A stretch of DNA of 46,935 bases. It comes from a virus. Position 1 is the stretch's first letter. Every line of letters begins with the position of its first letter. The stretch is from positions 1-46,935 of IMG/VR virus record IMGVR_UViG_3300025886_000046; one strand, 5' to 3'. Under the pieces are notes generated by a model. That model saw nothing but the letters and a program-made list of their open reading frames with translations. It was not told the DNA's origin and made no database searches. The translations under genes and the position numbers were made by a program. Below are positions 17,803-29,600 of the stretch, piece after piece.

Positions 17803-18837
17803 TTAAGAATCTCCTATTCCTGCATAAAAATTACTACCACTATATGCAAATCCTCCATCTACTGCTGTTGGAAGACTTGTAAAATTTCCAAAAGTAATTA
17901 TACTTGTATCTGTGGATTTTAGTGCAGTAAAACTAGCAGATTGTATTAAGAAAAAATCACCTGTTCTATCTTTATCCTTAAGAAAAGTTGAACTTCCTGT
18001 AACTGCTAAACTACCAGTTATTTGAGCTGATCCTGTAAAAGGGAATGTAGCTACACTACCTCCACCACTCCCAGAATTTTGGGATATAAATTTTACTATT
18101 TGATTTTGACCAGCTGCAAAACCTAATCCTTCTAATACACCTATATCACCACCATGAAATAAAGGAGCAATTGAAGAAGTTAAGGTTGTTTCAGTTATTG
18201 CTATATTTGTTACTCCTGAACTTGGAGTATATGCTGCAGGTTCTGGGTAAGCTACACTAGCAGAGATATAAAAACTTGATTGATCATCACCAATTCTATC
18301 TGTAATTTCTGATATATCATATACACCATAAACTGATGATACTGTAGCAGAGTCTGAACTGGTTAATGCTAATGGGATTAATGCCGCCCATTTAGAATAA
18401 TCTGTATTATATTCAGAATCTTGACTTCCTGTTACTGAGGTATATCTCCATGTAGGGTAACCTGATGGAATTATTAAAGAACCAGATTGTACAAAAGTTA
18501 ATCCTTTATTAATTCTAACTACTGTAGTTCCAGTAGAATCAGCTGTAGCAGCATCTGCTATCACTATAGTATTACTTCCTACATCAACACTTATTACTTC
18601 AGTTAAATTATCTGTAAATCCTTGTCCTGTTTTTCTAAGTAAAAATCCAGGTCTAATATATTCTATCCCGTAATAAGATGCATTGGGGGCAGTAACAGTA
18701 ACAGTTGTACTACCATCAAAAAATTGTCCAGTAAATCTTATAAAACTATTTGATGTTGTACCTCCAGGAAAAATTGTAAAATCACCACCACCACCAGCAG
18801 TTACTCTACCAAGTTTTAATAAATCTTGATTTGCCAT
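17803..18837 (-). CDS. Tail fibre/appendage structural protein
   Basis: The product is 344 residues, Ser-, Thr- and Gly-rich and apparently all-beta. It starts MANQDLLKLGRVTAGGGGDF. Near residues 265-290 it has GSAQITGSLAVTGSSTFLKD, a stem motif common in marine phage fibres. The C-terminal GSNFYAGIGDS is compact. It has no enzyme motif and no membrane segment. It is flanked on both sides by fibre genes reading the same way, with short gaps (24 bases to the upstream gene). Its exact role is unknown. Confidence 0.65.
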   Translation of the reverse strand: MANQDLLKLGRVTAGGGGDFTIFPGGTTSNSFIRFTGQFFDGSTTVTVTAPNASYYGIEYIRPGFLLRKTGQGFTDNLTEVISVDVGSNTIVIADAATADSTGTTVVRINKGLTFVQSGSLIIPSGYPTWRYTSVTGSQDSEYNTDYSKWAALIPLALTSSDSATVSSVYGVYDISEITDRIGDDQSSFYISASVAYPEPAAYTPSSGVTNIAITETTLTSSIAPLFHGGDIGVLEGLGFAAGQNQIVKFISQNSGSGGGSVATFPFTGSAQITGSLAVTGSSTFLKDKDRTGDFFLIQSASFTALKSTDTSIITFGNFTSLPTAVDGGFAYSGSNFYAGIGDS

Positions 18838-18861
18838 TCAATTATGTATTTTTTAAATTAA

Positions 18862-20697
18862 TTAAAATAAAACCTTTATAGTAGATGCGTCTCCTACTGC
18901 TTCATCACTCCCTAATATATTAAATATATTAAAATTGTTTGCGTTAACATTGGTAGATGTTATAAAAGCCGCCATGTTTACAAATGAAGGTTGATTATTC
19001 CCAATAACTCCTCTTACAACTGGGTAATTATAATTAATTAAACTTGTTGCTGCACCAGCGGCACCACTTTCTATTCCCCTTGGAACAGTAAGTACCATTA
19101 CTGTTTCTTGAGCATCAGATGATATATTAATAGATTCTAATTGTTGACTAGCTTCTAAAGCTGCTGATGGCATTGTAATTGTTACACTATCAATATCTCC
19201 TGCAGTTACATTTGTTGTAATAGCGGCTTTAAATGCTACTACATAAGCACCCTCTGTACCTGATGAACCACCTGAATTGGCTACTGTCAAAACAAAGGTA
19301 TTTGTAGTAACAGATTGTATTTCAAGATATGAATAATCTTCACTCATATTTCTTATTACAACAAAATCTCCTGCTGTTAAACCATGACTTGCATGAGTAA
19401 CAGTTAATGCTGTAGTAATACGTGACCATGATAAACCACCCCATATATTTCCTGATGATTTAATTTGGATTAAAGCGTTTGAGGTACTTAAAGCGTTATA
19501 TCTTACAGTTTGAGAATAAGGTGTACCACCTCCTCCTCCACCAGCTCCGGTTGGACCTTGAATACCCTGTGTTCCATCACCTGTAGTACCTTGTCCACCT
19601 TGTAAACCTTGAATACCTTGTAAACCTTGAATACCTTGTGTACCACCACCTGTTGTACCTTGAATACCTTGAGGTCCTGTTATACTTGTACCTACTGTAC
19701 CTTGTACTCCTTGAATACCTTGAATACCTTGTGTTCCTGGTGTTCCTGCACCTGTTGTACCTTGTCCACCTTGTACTCCCTGTATACCAGTTAAACCTTG
19801 AATACCTTGAATACCTTGTGTTCCTGCACCTGTTGTACCTTGTCCACCTTGTACACCTTGTATACCGGTTCCACCTTGTACACCTTGTGTTCCTGGTGTT
19901 CCCGCACCTATAGTACCTTGTCCACCTTGTAAACCTTGAATACCTTGTATACCTGTTCCACCTTGTACACCTTGAGGTCCTGTTATACTTGTACCTACTG
20001 TACCTTGTCCACCTTGTAAACCTTGAATACCCTGTGTTCCATCACCTGTTAAACCTTGTCCACCTTGTAAACCTTGAATACCTTGTGTACCTATTCCACC
20101 TGTTGTACCTTGAACACCTTGTGTTCCTGTACCTGTTAAACCTTGAATACCTTGGCCACCTTGTACTCCTTGTATACCTGTTCCACCTTGTACACCTTGA
20201 GGTCCTGTTATACTTGTACCTACTGTACCTTGTCCACCTTGTAAACCTTGAATACCTTGTGTTCCTGTACCGGTAATACCTTGTACTCCTTGAAGTCCTA
20301 TTGGACCTTGAATACCTGTTGTACCTTGTCCACCAGTTCCACCTTGAATACCTGTTCCACCTTGAATACCTTGTGTTCCTGCACCTGTTGTTCCTTGTGC
20401 ACCTTGGACTCCTTGTCCACCTCCTCCACCAGCTCCTCCATAGGAACCTGTTACATATACAGTATTTGTAGAAGGATCTAATACTAAGACACTTCCATCA
20501 TTTGTACTATCGTTACCATATAACCCAGTTAGTTCTAAAGAACCTGATAGTTTTAAAGATCCAGAGGTTACTAAAGAACCTGAAACTTTTATATCGTATG
20601 CATCTTGCCCCGTAAAGGCATTAACAGATTGTGATACATGACTAGCTTCAATGGTACCTCCTGTTGTAATACCGCTTAGAATTAGTTGTTTTGCCAT
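18862..20697 (-). CDS. Second collagen-like tail fibre protein
   Basis: The product is 611 residues. The N-terminal section (about 1-85) includes VSGSLVTSGSLKLSGSLELTG, a stem-type repeat. Residues about 86-384 are collagen-like Gly-X-Y with many GIQ, GVQ, GLQ, GGQ and GTT triplets and few prolines. Residues about 385-611 form a globular beta-rich head. Low proline content contrasts with the proline-rich array of the 1792-residue protein. The gene follows a late motif at 20713-20726 by 15 bases and has no Shine-Dalgarno sequence. Confidence 0.85.
   Translation of the reverse strand: MAKQLILSGITTGGTIEASHVSQSVNAFTGQDAYDIKVSGSLVTSGSLKLSGSLELTGLYGNDSTNDGSVLVLDPSTNTVYVTGSYGGAGGGGGQGVQGAQGTTGAGTQGIQGGTGIQGGTGGQGTTGIQGPIGLQGVQGITGTGTQGIQGLQGGQGTVGTSITGPQGVQGGTGIQGVQGGQGIQGLTGTGTQGVQGTTGGIGTQGIQGLQGGQGLTGDGTQGIQGLQGGQGTVGTSITGPQGVQGGTGIQGIQGLQGGQGTIGAGTPGTQGVQGGTGIQGVQGGQGTTGAGTQGIQGIQGLTGIQGVQGGQGTTGAGTPGTQGIQGIQGVQGTVGTSITGPQGIQGTTGGGTQGIQGLQGIQGLQGGQGTTGDGTQGIQGPTGAGGGGGGTPYSQTVRYNALSTSNALIQIKSSGNIWGGLSWSRITTALTVTHASHGLTAGDFVVIRNMSEDYSYLEIQSVTTNTFVLTVANSGGSSGTEGAYVVAFKAAITTNVTAGDIDSVTITMPSAALEASQQLESINISSDAQETVMVLTVPRGIESGAAGAATSLINYNYPVVRGVIGNNQPSFVNMAAFITSTNVNANNFNIFNILGSDEAVGDASTIKVLF
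19545..20440 (-). repeat. Gly-X-Y coding repeat tract
   Basis: About 900 bases of imperfect 9- and 18-bp repeats encode GIQ, GVQ, GGQ and GTT triplets inside the second collagen-like gene. Sub-blocks such as GTVGTSITGPQG occur four times, which shows segmental duplication within the gene. Confidence 0.85.
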
Positions 20698-20712
20698 TAT
20701 TTAAAATTTTAT

Positions 20713-20726
20713 TTTGTTATAAATAT
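20713..20726 (-). promoter_or_regulatory. Late promoter motif ATATTTATAAYAWA
   Basis: ATATTTATAACAAA on the minus strand, 15 bases before the ATG of the second collagen-like gene at 20697. If it acts as a -10 element, the leader would be only a few bases long. Confidence 0.6.
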
Positions 20727-20734
20727 AATATTTT

Positions 20735-21814
20735 CTATTGTCTATCGATGTTTATCAAAATTGTTGTGTCAGTTGTTCTAGAAGTAGGTAGGGGGTTTGG
20801 AAGTTTACCTACAGCTACTAGATTTTTATCATTATCATATAAACCTACACAAGTAGCATATGGATCAAAATATGATGATGTGGCCCAATTATATATAGAA
20901 CCATCACGACTAGATGAAATTATACTAGGATTTAATGTAAAATTAAATTCACTTTCTCCTATAGTACATTTATACTGAGTTTCATATAATCCAAATGAAG
21001 ATGAAAATTTAACTTCAATATTTGAACCTGTTACAAAATTTAATATATCATTATTACCAACTGTTCTTCCTCCATAAAATCCAGAACCATATTCAGCATC
21101 ACCATATACATCTCCTGCTATACCAATAGGAGTTGTTCTATTACCTCCTGTTAATATAATCATTCCATGTTGGTATATAACGTTACCAACATATACTTCT
21201 ACATTATTAGTACTATTATATCTTATAAGTCTTCCTTCTCCATCATCTTTATAACTTCCACTATTTGTATTTATTATTATAGATTTAGGTTGTATATAAT
21301 CTCCAAATAAATTTTTAGGTATTGATAATACTCCTATTTTAGGAGTTTTATTAACTAAGCCATATATAGCATCTCCGTAAGTTGCTGTTCCATATAATCC
21401 AGGTGCATTTTTTAAAAAAGTTGTATAAGATGCTGTTGGAAAATATTTATATGGGGATAAATCCGTTTGAGGATAATTATAATAACTAGGTTGATAAGTT
21501 TGAGAACTACTTAAAGGTGGAGAAACAGTACCATCTATATTAAAACTAGCAGTATTAACATTCGATGTATTACCATTACTACCTGATAAATAATTAGTAT
21601 AATAAAGTTGTTTAATTGAATGGTATATGCTAGATTGAAATCTAACATCTATGTAACCCGTAGTAACGAGTTCTACAGTATTAGAACCTAAAAAACGATC
21701 AATCCCAACTTCAGAACCTGTTAATTCGGCACTACCAGAAAAAGTAAAGTTTTTATTTACTTCTAATGGAGAAATTATTATATCTTCTGAGTTAAATTGT
21801 TTAGTAGCAGCCAT
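20735..21814 (-). CDS. Virion structural protein, paralogue A
   Basis: The product is 359 residues, Tyr/Ser/Thr/Asn-rich and probably all-beta. The start is MAATKQFNSEDIIISPLEV. The C-terminal region (ATCVGLYDNDKNLVAVGKLPNP...) is clearly related to the same region of the next protein (FPTCVGMYNDANELLAAAKLSRP), so the two genes arose by duplication. No enzymatic motif is present. It lies between fibre and baseplate genes, consistent with a baseplate-appendage or collar protein. It starts 7 bases after the stop codon of its paralogue. Confidence 0.7.
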   Translation of the reverse strand: MAATKQFNSEDIIISPLEVNKNFTFSGSAELTGSEVGIDRFLGSNTVELVTTGYIDVRFQSSIYHSIKQLYYTNYLSGSNGNTSNVNTASFNIDGTVSPPLSSSQTYQPSYYNYPQTDLSPYKYFPTASYTTFLKNAPGLYGTATYGDAIYGLVNKTPKIGVLSIPKNLFGDYIQPKSIIINTNSGSYKDDGEGRLIRYNSTNNVEVYVGNVIYQHGMIILTGGNRTTPIGIAGDVYGDAEYGSGFYGGRTVGNNDILNFVTGSNIEVKFSSSFGLYETQYKCTIGESEFNFTLNPSIISSSRDGSIYNWATSSYFDPYATCVGLYDNDKNLVAVGKLPNPLPTSRTTDTTILINIDRQ

Positions 21815-21821
21815 TCCATTT

Positions 21822-22883
21822 CTAAAAATCTAATTTGACTCTAATAAGAGCTTCTTTTGTAAAATCTTTTGATATTGGTCTTGATAATTTTGCCGCTGCT
21901 AATAATTCATTAGCATCATTATACATTCCTACACAAGTAGGAAATGTTTGAGGATTATTAATAAAATAATTGAAAATTACTTCACCAGTTGAACCTGATA
22001 TGAAACTTGGGTTTTCAGAATAATTAAATTCTGAGTTTCTAGTTCTAACAAATACAAAATCAGATGTTATAGTTTCTTGAGAGTTTAATTCAAATATTTT
22101 ACCATTAGTATTTCCTGATGATGCTGATATATGTCTAAATAATTTAGAATTATTATCACCATTAGTATTAGAAGTTAAAACTGTTCCTAAACCAATACCA
22201 CATCCATCATTTAACCCACTTGTACCTGGGGTTGAAGAATCATCTAAAGCAGCACCATTTAATAATATAGTAGAAATGTCTGGTAAAAATAAACCGTAAG
22301 AACCACTAAATGAATATCCATTACCATTCCATGCCGTACCATCGGAACCACTAATTACTTGATAAGCTCTCATAGTACCAAAATACTCTGGTAAGGTAAC
22401 TTCATTTGAATTATCTGTTAAAGTAATTGAGTTAATTTGAGGGTTACTACTTGATATTACTAAATTCATTGAACCAGGAAATAATTTTTCCTTATATCTT
22501 GCTCTTTCAACATTTAATGCATAAAAATAACTTCCTGTAAAGTTTATTCCAAAAGGAAAGTCTGCATTTTCATCCTCCAATACTAAAGTCCTATATTGAC
22601 CATAAATTGTTCTAGAGGGTGATACACCAGGGACTGCTGTATCAAAATCTACTGAACCTCTTCCTGTTTCATCTCCAAATGCTATTGCAAACTGAATTTC
22701 AGAACCCTGTACTCCAGACCCTGTTTGGAAAACGTTTAAATAATAAGGACCTGATGTTCCTTCTTTTTGTACTGAAGATGTAAAGTAGGAATTTAGTGAA
22801 GGTTGAAAACCTGACCATACAGTTGATGTAACTGTATCTGCACTTACTACGAAATCTTCTGGATCGAATCTTTTAAAGCCCAT
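21822..22883 (-). CDS. Virion structural protein, paralogue B
   Basis: The product is 353 residues, beginning MGFKRFDPEDFVVSADTV. It shares with the 359-residue neighbour an N-terminal F(D/N)(P/S)EDxxxS pattern, the C-terminal TCVG(M/L)Y segment and the final I(R/N)(V/I)(K/D) strand. The middle parts have diverged. Like the neighbour it is beta-rich with many Ser, Asn and Gly, and has no membrane segment. It probably assembles with or beside its paralogue. It starts 6 bases after the stop codon of the 222-residue gene. Confidence 0.7.
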   Translation of the reverse strand: MGFKRFDPEDFVVSADTVTSTVWSGFQPSLNSYFTSSVQKEGTSGPYYLNVFQTGSGVQGSEIQFAIAFGDETGRGSVDFDTAVPGVSPSRTIYGQYRTLVLEDENADFPFGINFTGSYFYALNVERARYKEKLFPGSMNLVISSSNPQINSITLTDNSNEVTLPEYFGTMRAYQVISGSDGTAWNGNGYSFSGSYGLFLPDISTILLNGAALDDSSTPGTSGLNDGCGIGLGTVLTSNTNGDNNSKLFRHISASSGNTNGKIFELNSQETITSDFVFVRTRNSEFNYSENPSFISGSTGEVIFNYFINNPQTFPTCVGMYNDANELLAAAKLSRPISKDFTKEALIRVKLDF

Positions 22884-22889
22884 ATTGTA

Positions 22890-23558
22890 TTATGTTAATC
22901 TGTTTTGTGTTATTGTTACTGGGATAGTTAATCTAGCCCCACTATCTAATCCTATTACTGTTAAAGTAGTTCTTAATTGAGTTTGTGAACCAAATAATGT
23001 ATTAACTGTAGTTGCTGTTAAATTAATTTGTGTTCCTGTTACTGTTGCTGAAATATTAGTTCCAATAGTTTGAGTAGCAGTTGCATTTGCTGTTGCTGCG
23101 GCTGTTGTATTAATACCTTGGCCTTGAAATTGTGAGAACAAACGAACATCTCCAACTGTAGCTGAGTACCCACTAGATTCAAATGTTTGTTGAGCTCCTA
23201 AATAATTTAAAGTTTGAGGTGTAATTGCTAATTGTGCTCCTTGTTTCATATTGATTGAAGCATATCCTAAATCAAGTACTGGTAGTTTAGCTGTACCACG
23301 AGGTAAAGTAACTAACTTGTATTTCATCATTTGTTGTTCATCTGGAAATGCTTCTAATAGAGGCATATTTTCTATTGCTTCTCCATAATATGCAGAACCT
23401 GATGGGTGTGTTGGATTATATAATGTATAATCAATTTCATCATCTGCTAATGCAAATTGTGTGATTCTAAAAGAACCATCATTTTTAGCTAATAACTCTC
23501 TTCCCTTTTTGGTAAGAATAGCATCAACTGTTATTACTGAATTGTTTAAATATCCCAT
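22890..23558 (-). CDS. Conserved virion structural protein
   Basis: The product is 222 residues. The N-terminal half (ILTKKGRELLAKNDGSFRIT, then FALADDEIDYTLYNPTHPSG) resembles a structural protein I recall from large marine phages; the C-terminal half (about 150-222) is Thr/Ala-rich beta sequence. No catalytic motif is present. It lies immediately downstream, in transcription order, of the 3024-residue baseplate gene and follows a late motif at 23583-23596. There is no Shine-Dalgarno sequence (ATAAAACACAATG). Confidence 0.65.
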   Translation of the reverse strand: MGYLNNSVITVDAILTKKGRELLAKNDGSFRITQFALADDEIDYTLYNPTHPSGSAYYGEAIENMPLLEAFPDEQQMMKYKLVTLPRGTAKLPVLDLGYASINMKQGAQLAITPQTLNYLGAQQTFESSGYSATVGDVRLFSQFQGQGINTTAAATANATATQTIGTNISATVTGTQINLTATTVNTLFGSQTQLRTTLTVIGLDSGARLTIPVTITQNRLT

Positions 23559-23582
23559 TGTGTTTTATATAAATTGTTATTA

Positions 23583-23596
23583 TATGTTATAAATAT
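23583..23596 (-). promoter_or_regulatory. Late promoter motif ATATTTATAAYAWA
   Basis: ATATTTATAACATA on the minus strand in the 46-base gap before the 222-residue structural gene, 24 bases upstream of its ATG. Confidence 0.6.
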
Positions 23597-23604
23597 ATAT
23601 TTTT

Positions 23605-26600
23605 TTAGTTATCTATTACTCCTTTACTAATTAATTCATTTATTATTACAGAAGCACTTGTTTCTACTTGAACAGATGGAAACTCGGGGAACATTATACC
23701 AGGAGAAGTAAATTCTGTTGGTATGTTGTCCTGTACTAAAGTTGTAGTTCTACCTATATCTAAAGGTGTTAATCTAATTAGACAATCATCATTAGGATTT
23801 ATAGTGCTATTATCTAAAGTTAAACTATCATTTATAGAATATCCAGAACCAGCATTAGTTATTTCAATATACGAAATAATTCCTTCAGAATCACCCCCAC
23901 TTCCACTTACTATTATAGTTGCTAAAGCACCTTCACCTGTTTGTGTACTAAATCCTGCACTTGATGATAAAGGAACATTAGTATATGAACCTACTGGTGA
24001 AGCAGTTGGTTGAGTTATAATCGAACCTAATAATTCCTGAGGGTTTCTAAGTAATTGACCATTAGGGGTTTGGGTTTCTTCAAATGAAGCTGATATCGTA
24101 GATAATGAATAAGGGTAAGGCATTTCTAAAAATACACTATTAGCATTAGGTACATATCTTCTAAGTAAAAAGAAATCTTTATTAAGTGCGCTAGCACCTC
24201 CATTAGTAGCATCACTACCAGGTAATGGTCTGTCTAGTTCAATTTTAACACGACCTATATCATCATCCATTACATTTTCTTGTGGAGCCCAAACTTTTAC
24301 AATTTTGTAAGAATAATTTTCATTATTTCCAAATCTAATTTCATCATTTTCTTGAATAAATACACTTGATACTACTTCACCTATTTTTGAGGATTTTGGT
24401 TCTTGATTACCTGGGAATCCTATATAAGGACCTGGGTTGTAAGGTAATTCTCCTTGTGAAAAATCACCACCATACGCTTCATTTATTAATGAAGCTGACA
24501 TATATAAATATTTAGTACTAGTATCTGTAGATGGAACTGCTGATGGTGGTAAATCATTTGCAAATACCCAATATGGAGCAGATGCTGTATTTTCATTTTC
24601 TAAAAGATGTGTTTTAGACCCAATTAATGATAATTTTGATGCAAAACTAGGTCCTGGGAATCCTACTGGGTTTATTGTATTTTTGTTATTATTTCCAGAT
24701 AATATATCTGCTTCAACTTTCCATCGAATATAGCTATCTTTTTTATATATATTTTCTCCACTATTAGCATAGAATACCCATTCTAATCCTTGAATTGCTC
24801 CTCCATCTTCTACACCTTTACCTCCAAGTCCCCTTGAATTTAATATGGATTCAACAATTGCTTCATCAACTTGCATATTAAGTTTATTATCTCTATCTAA
24901 TTTAAGTCCAGATGAAACTGAGTATGAAGTTGTTGATGTTGATTTTGACCAAAAACTACCACCAGACCTTCTAGTAACAACTGAAGATCCTACAAAATCT
25001 ACTTTATCCACTACAGAACCAGCATCATAAGGTTGGTTTCCTTTCCAAACTCTTAATCTTATATCCGTAGCATTAAAAGGTATGTTTGTTGTTACACCGT
25101 CGTAAGTATATTCTAAACCTAATTTAGTGGTAAATTCTATATATTCTCTTCTTTTTGTTTTTCTTTTCCAATTTCCTTTTCTATGATAATCCGCTGAGTA
25201 TATATAAGTTGTAGGTACTGCTTGGATAGTAGATAAATATTGTTGTTGTGATGTATCTTGACCTGAGGATCTAAAAGATTCACTGACAAAAGCAACAGCA
25301 CCCTCAGGTTCTGTATTTAAAAGATAAGCTTTTTCAGCATAACTTCCTGTTGTATAATTAGAAGAAGGTTGAGAATAAAAACTAACACTTCTTCCTGTTT
25401 CTGCAGATGAAGTACCTTCTGCTACAAAACTATAATCTGTAAATCCAGTATCTGGGTTATCATATAGACTAATACGTCCAGATCCTGAAAGTGGTATACC
25501 TGATGAATATCCCCTACTACTAGTTTGGGAATATAAAACAGGAGCTAAATAAGTACCTACAGATATTATTTTATGTTCATCATTTATTTCTTCTAAAACT
25601 TGAGCATCAGCTTTAATATCTATAGCTAATTTAGTTGTTTTACCTACAGGGAATGTTTTTTCTACAATATCTTTTGCTACTCCTTGTAATGAAGGTGGTA
25701 ATGCATTTGATTGACCATCTACTAAATATGACATATTTAATCTAGTAACATCATTTTTTATTGGATATGGATCCTTTATAGAACTAAAATATCCAAAATA
25801 TGCATTTCTTAATTCTATTACAGGTAATTGTCCATAAGTTCCAAAATCCGTAGGTGACCAAACATTTAAAAATTTACTTTGTGCTTTTGAACCATCATAT
25901 CTAATATCAGTCCAAGTATGTTGTGTATAATTAGAATCAGGAACTGTTGCTCTTTGAGCACTACCTGATAATATTTGAGCTTGATTAACTGGTATTAATG
26001 TACCTAACTGGTTAGTATAATCTACATCCATTAAGTAAGTACTTTGTCTTTGTAGATTAAAATTATTTATTAATGGTTGACAATTTATAGCTAAAGCAAA
26101 TGGTAAAACACCATCAGAATAAAAGTTAGGTACAATAGTTGGTGTTAAAACTGGAACTGAATATTTACCATATCCTGGTGTTAATATTGCAGAGCTACCT
26201 CCATAAGCATCATCTCCATATATAGCTGAACCATAATCAGAAGGGTCATCTAATATACTACCGAATTTAGATTCTGAAGGGAATATACTCATACTATATT
26301 CTGTAATATCTAAGAATGAACCTAAGTTTTTATCCGCTTGAATAGCTATTCTAAAAGTATCATTATATTTAAAATTAGATATAAATGAACCACTAAGTTC
26401 TATATCCTGAATTGATTCACTATTAGGGACAATAAAATCACGAGAAAATACTGGTACCCCCAAACTATTAATATTATCAGCATTACCCTTATATATTTGT
26501 AATGAACCTGTAAATCTATATCCACTTTCAGGATCTTGAATAGAATTTGTAATAAATAATTGTGGGTAATTTAGATTTGTTCCTGGTTGGAAAAGTGTGT

Positions 26601-29600
26601 TTGGATAAACTCCTAAAATTGGTGTCAAATTTGGATAACTAGTACCTGTAATATATGTTTCTACAAAATACATACTTTCAGTTGTATTAATAGTAGGATA
26701 TAAAGTATTACTTTCTTCTAAAGTAGATGAAATACTACCCCCAGAAGTTTGAGTTGGAGTTGTCCCACCATTTCTAACATTTACATATACAATTTCTTCA
26801 TCACTTAATGTTTTAGATTTAAGACTATTTGTTAAAGCATCTGTATATTGGAAAGTGACAGCACCTGATCCAGTAACACTATATCTATCTTCAATATATG
26901 AACTTGTTCTATATATATTATTTATAGGGCTATCAGGAAAAGTTATTACTTGTTCTGGGTCTATATTAGCATTTTTAACATATAATGAAGATGTAATCAA
27001 TTGTCTTGGATTATGTTGTGATCCTGTTACCCATAGTCTTTGTTGTAAGTTTCCATTTAATTGGTTAATGCTTCTTGCTAGTCCATAAAGTATTCTAGAT
27101 CTTGATGAGTTACTTCCTTGTGATATAGAACCTAAATTTATAGTTGTTGGCTGAGAAGAAGGGGATGTGGTAGAAGAATTTCCTACTCCCTCAACAGCAG
27201 TTGCTCCCGATGTATTTCCACCACTTGTGCCACCAATATTTGATTGATAGTAAAGTTGGAAAGTAAAAGATGGAATAAAATATTCAAATGTTTGTCCATA
27301 ACCCGTAAACCCAAGTTCATAAAATCTTTTACCTAAATTAGTAGGATCTGATGCTTGGGGTCCTACATTATTTTGTATATTACCTCTAGATTTATTTTCA
27401 GGGGTATTATTGATAGTAAAAGTTGATCTAGAACCAACAATTTCAGAAGGACCAGATAATATACTTCCTGCAAAGCTTTCTTCTCCTTGAAAGACAGTAA
27501 CACTATTAGCTAATGGTATTGTAGGTTGACCTGGTTGTCCATCTATAGGAGTTGGGGTATGTTGTGTTGCTGTTACACTATATTCCATGTATACAACAGC
27601 ACTTGAAGGTACACCACCAGCATCTGATATGTAATTTCTTAAACCAGCATAATCTATTTTAGCTTTTATTTTTCCATCACTAATAGAAGTAGTAAAGAAA
27701 GAATAATTTTCAATACTTGAAAAATTAGGGTTAGTATATCCTGGTGGTATAGGGCTACCAGTTCCCTCACGAGGATTAATGTTAGCGGCTTTTGCTCTAG
27801 GAGGGTTTGCTGCTACTCCTCCTACTGTAAACTCTGAAAAATCATAATCAAATGATGCGGTACCAGCTTGTGTTATTAAAGCATGACCAGAAGCATCATT
27901 AATAGTACTTGGTAAAAATTCTATAGGGGTTAGATCTGTAAATTGGTTACCAACTCCTACTGCGTTACCAGCACTAAATTCTTTAATCATCCATTGATTT
28001 CCAGAATCAGCAAATATTACGCCACTACCATTTAATACCGTACTAGCATTTGATACTGTAATAGTATTGTTAATATCATTAGCATTAAATAATGTAAAAC
28101 TATTAGCATTATTAAATGTATTAGTTCTATTAAGATAACTATCTCCATCATTAGTAGTTAATGATATATACATTCGTGTAGCTAAGTTAATACTACTATT
28201 ATTGAAAGCAATTTCTTTAAAGTTACTATTACCAAAAGTAGTATCAGTAGAAAATGTATATGGTAGTCTAAAAGGATGTATTTGATCCCCAAAAGCAGCA
28301 TTTGATATATTAGTATTAAAAAATGAAGAATCTAAATTTATTGAAATTGGAGGTAATCTAAAGCTACCTGTTGTTCTAGATTCAGATGGATCATAAGGAT
28401 TTATTCCTATTGTTGTTACTCCTAAGTTTGAAGTTACAGAACTACCAGAATGATAAATTCCTACACTTGAAATATCATCAATTACAGTATTACCACCAGA
28501 TGAACTATATGCTATAGAAGCAGATAATATCCAAGGTACATTTGGTGTTCTTGGGATTGTATATACACCCCAATCATATGCTTCTTGGTTACCTAATATT
28601 CCTGTTGTTAAATAATCAATTGATCCAGTATCAAAAAAACCTAAAGCATCATTATATACATTATTGTAATATCTTATAGCTTGCAATTGTACATTTGTAA
28701 GTGCGTGGAAAAAGTTTTGTGAATTTGGATCAAACCCAGCAACACTAGGGTTAGCTGATGAGGATACATCACCTGAAACTCTTAAACTCCAGTTTTCTGT
28801 GCCTCCATTTGAAGATGATACAAACCTATAATCACCTCTTTGTGTATCTACATTTAATAAAGCTGAATTAGGGTTAATTGTTACTCCTTCAATAAAATAT
28901 TTTTTAAACCCTTCAGGGAATATAAATTGTACAAATTCTACCCCTAATAAATAATCTCTTACTTCATTTCCATAATAATCTCTAGCTGCTAATTTAATTT
29001 TAGTAGCTTCATATTCTTGGGTTGATGGATTTCTTTGTGTAAATATCCAAACATAACCAGGTAAGGGTTCATTCCTATTATCTTGCCAAAATTCTAAAGT
29101 AGTAGTACCATAAAATATATCTGAAGTAGAATCAGAAAAGAATAGTGGATAATAATTAAGAGGAGCATCTGGGGATTTATGATATGGTATACAATCAGGA
29201 CTTAAAGACTGAGTTGTTGCGATAAATTCTGACCCACTAAATTCTCCATTATAAAATTCATCTTGATTAAATATAATTTTTACTTCTCTACCTAATCTTC
29301 CTTCTAATGATTCAGAAAAACTTTGAGTTAAACTATAAATGTTAGATAAACCATAAGCCGAAGCAGATGGTGATGTATTTAATCCTGCATATTGTTGTAG
29401 TGATCCTCCGGTTCCACCACTAAATCTATATATAGACGAACCACTAACAAATTCATATGCCCCTGTATCACCTGAACCTGTACTATAATCTCTTACTTGA
29501 GGTTTTAATGTACCTGAGTATGCTGAATTTATCCATGATACTTGAGGGGGTCTTACTCTATTTCTTTCTAATAAATGTTGTTTTATTACTACTCCGGATG

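Noticed and set aside
23868-23880. AATATACGAAA (minus TTTCGTATATT) inside the 3024-residue gene as another early promoter
   Set aside because: There is no TTGG-type -35 box 17 bases away and no hairpin; it lies in coding sequence.
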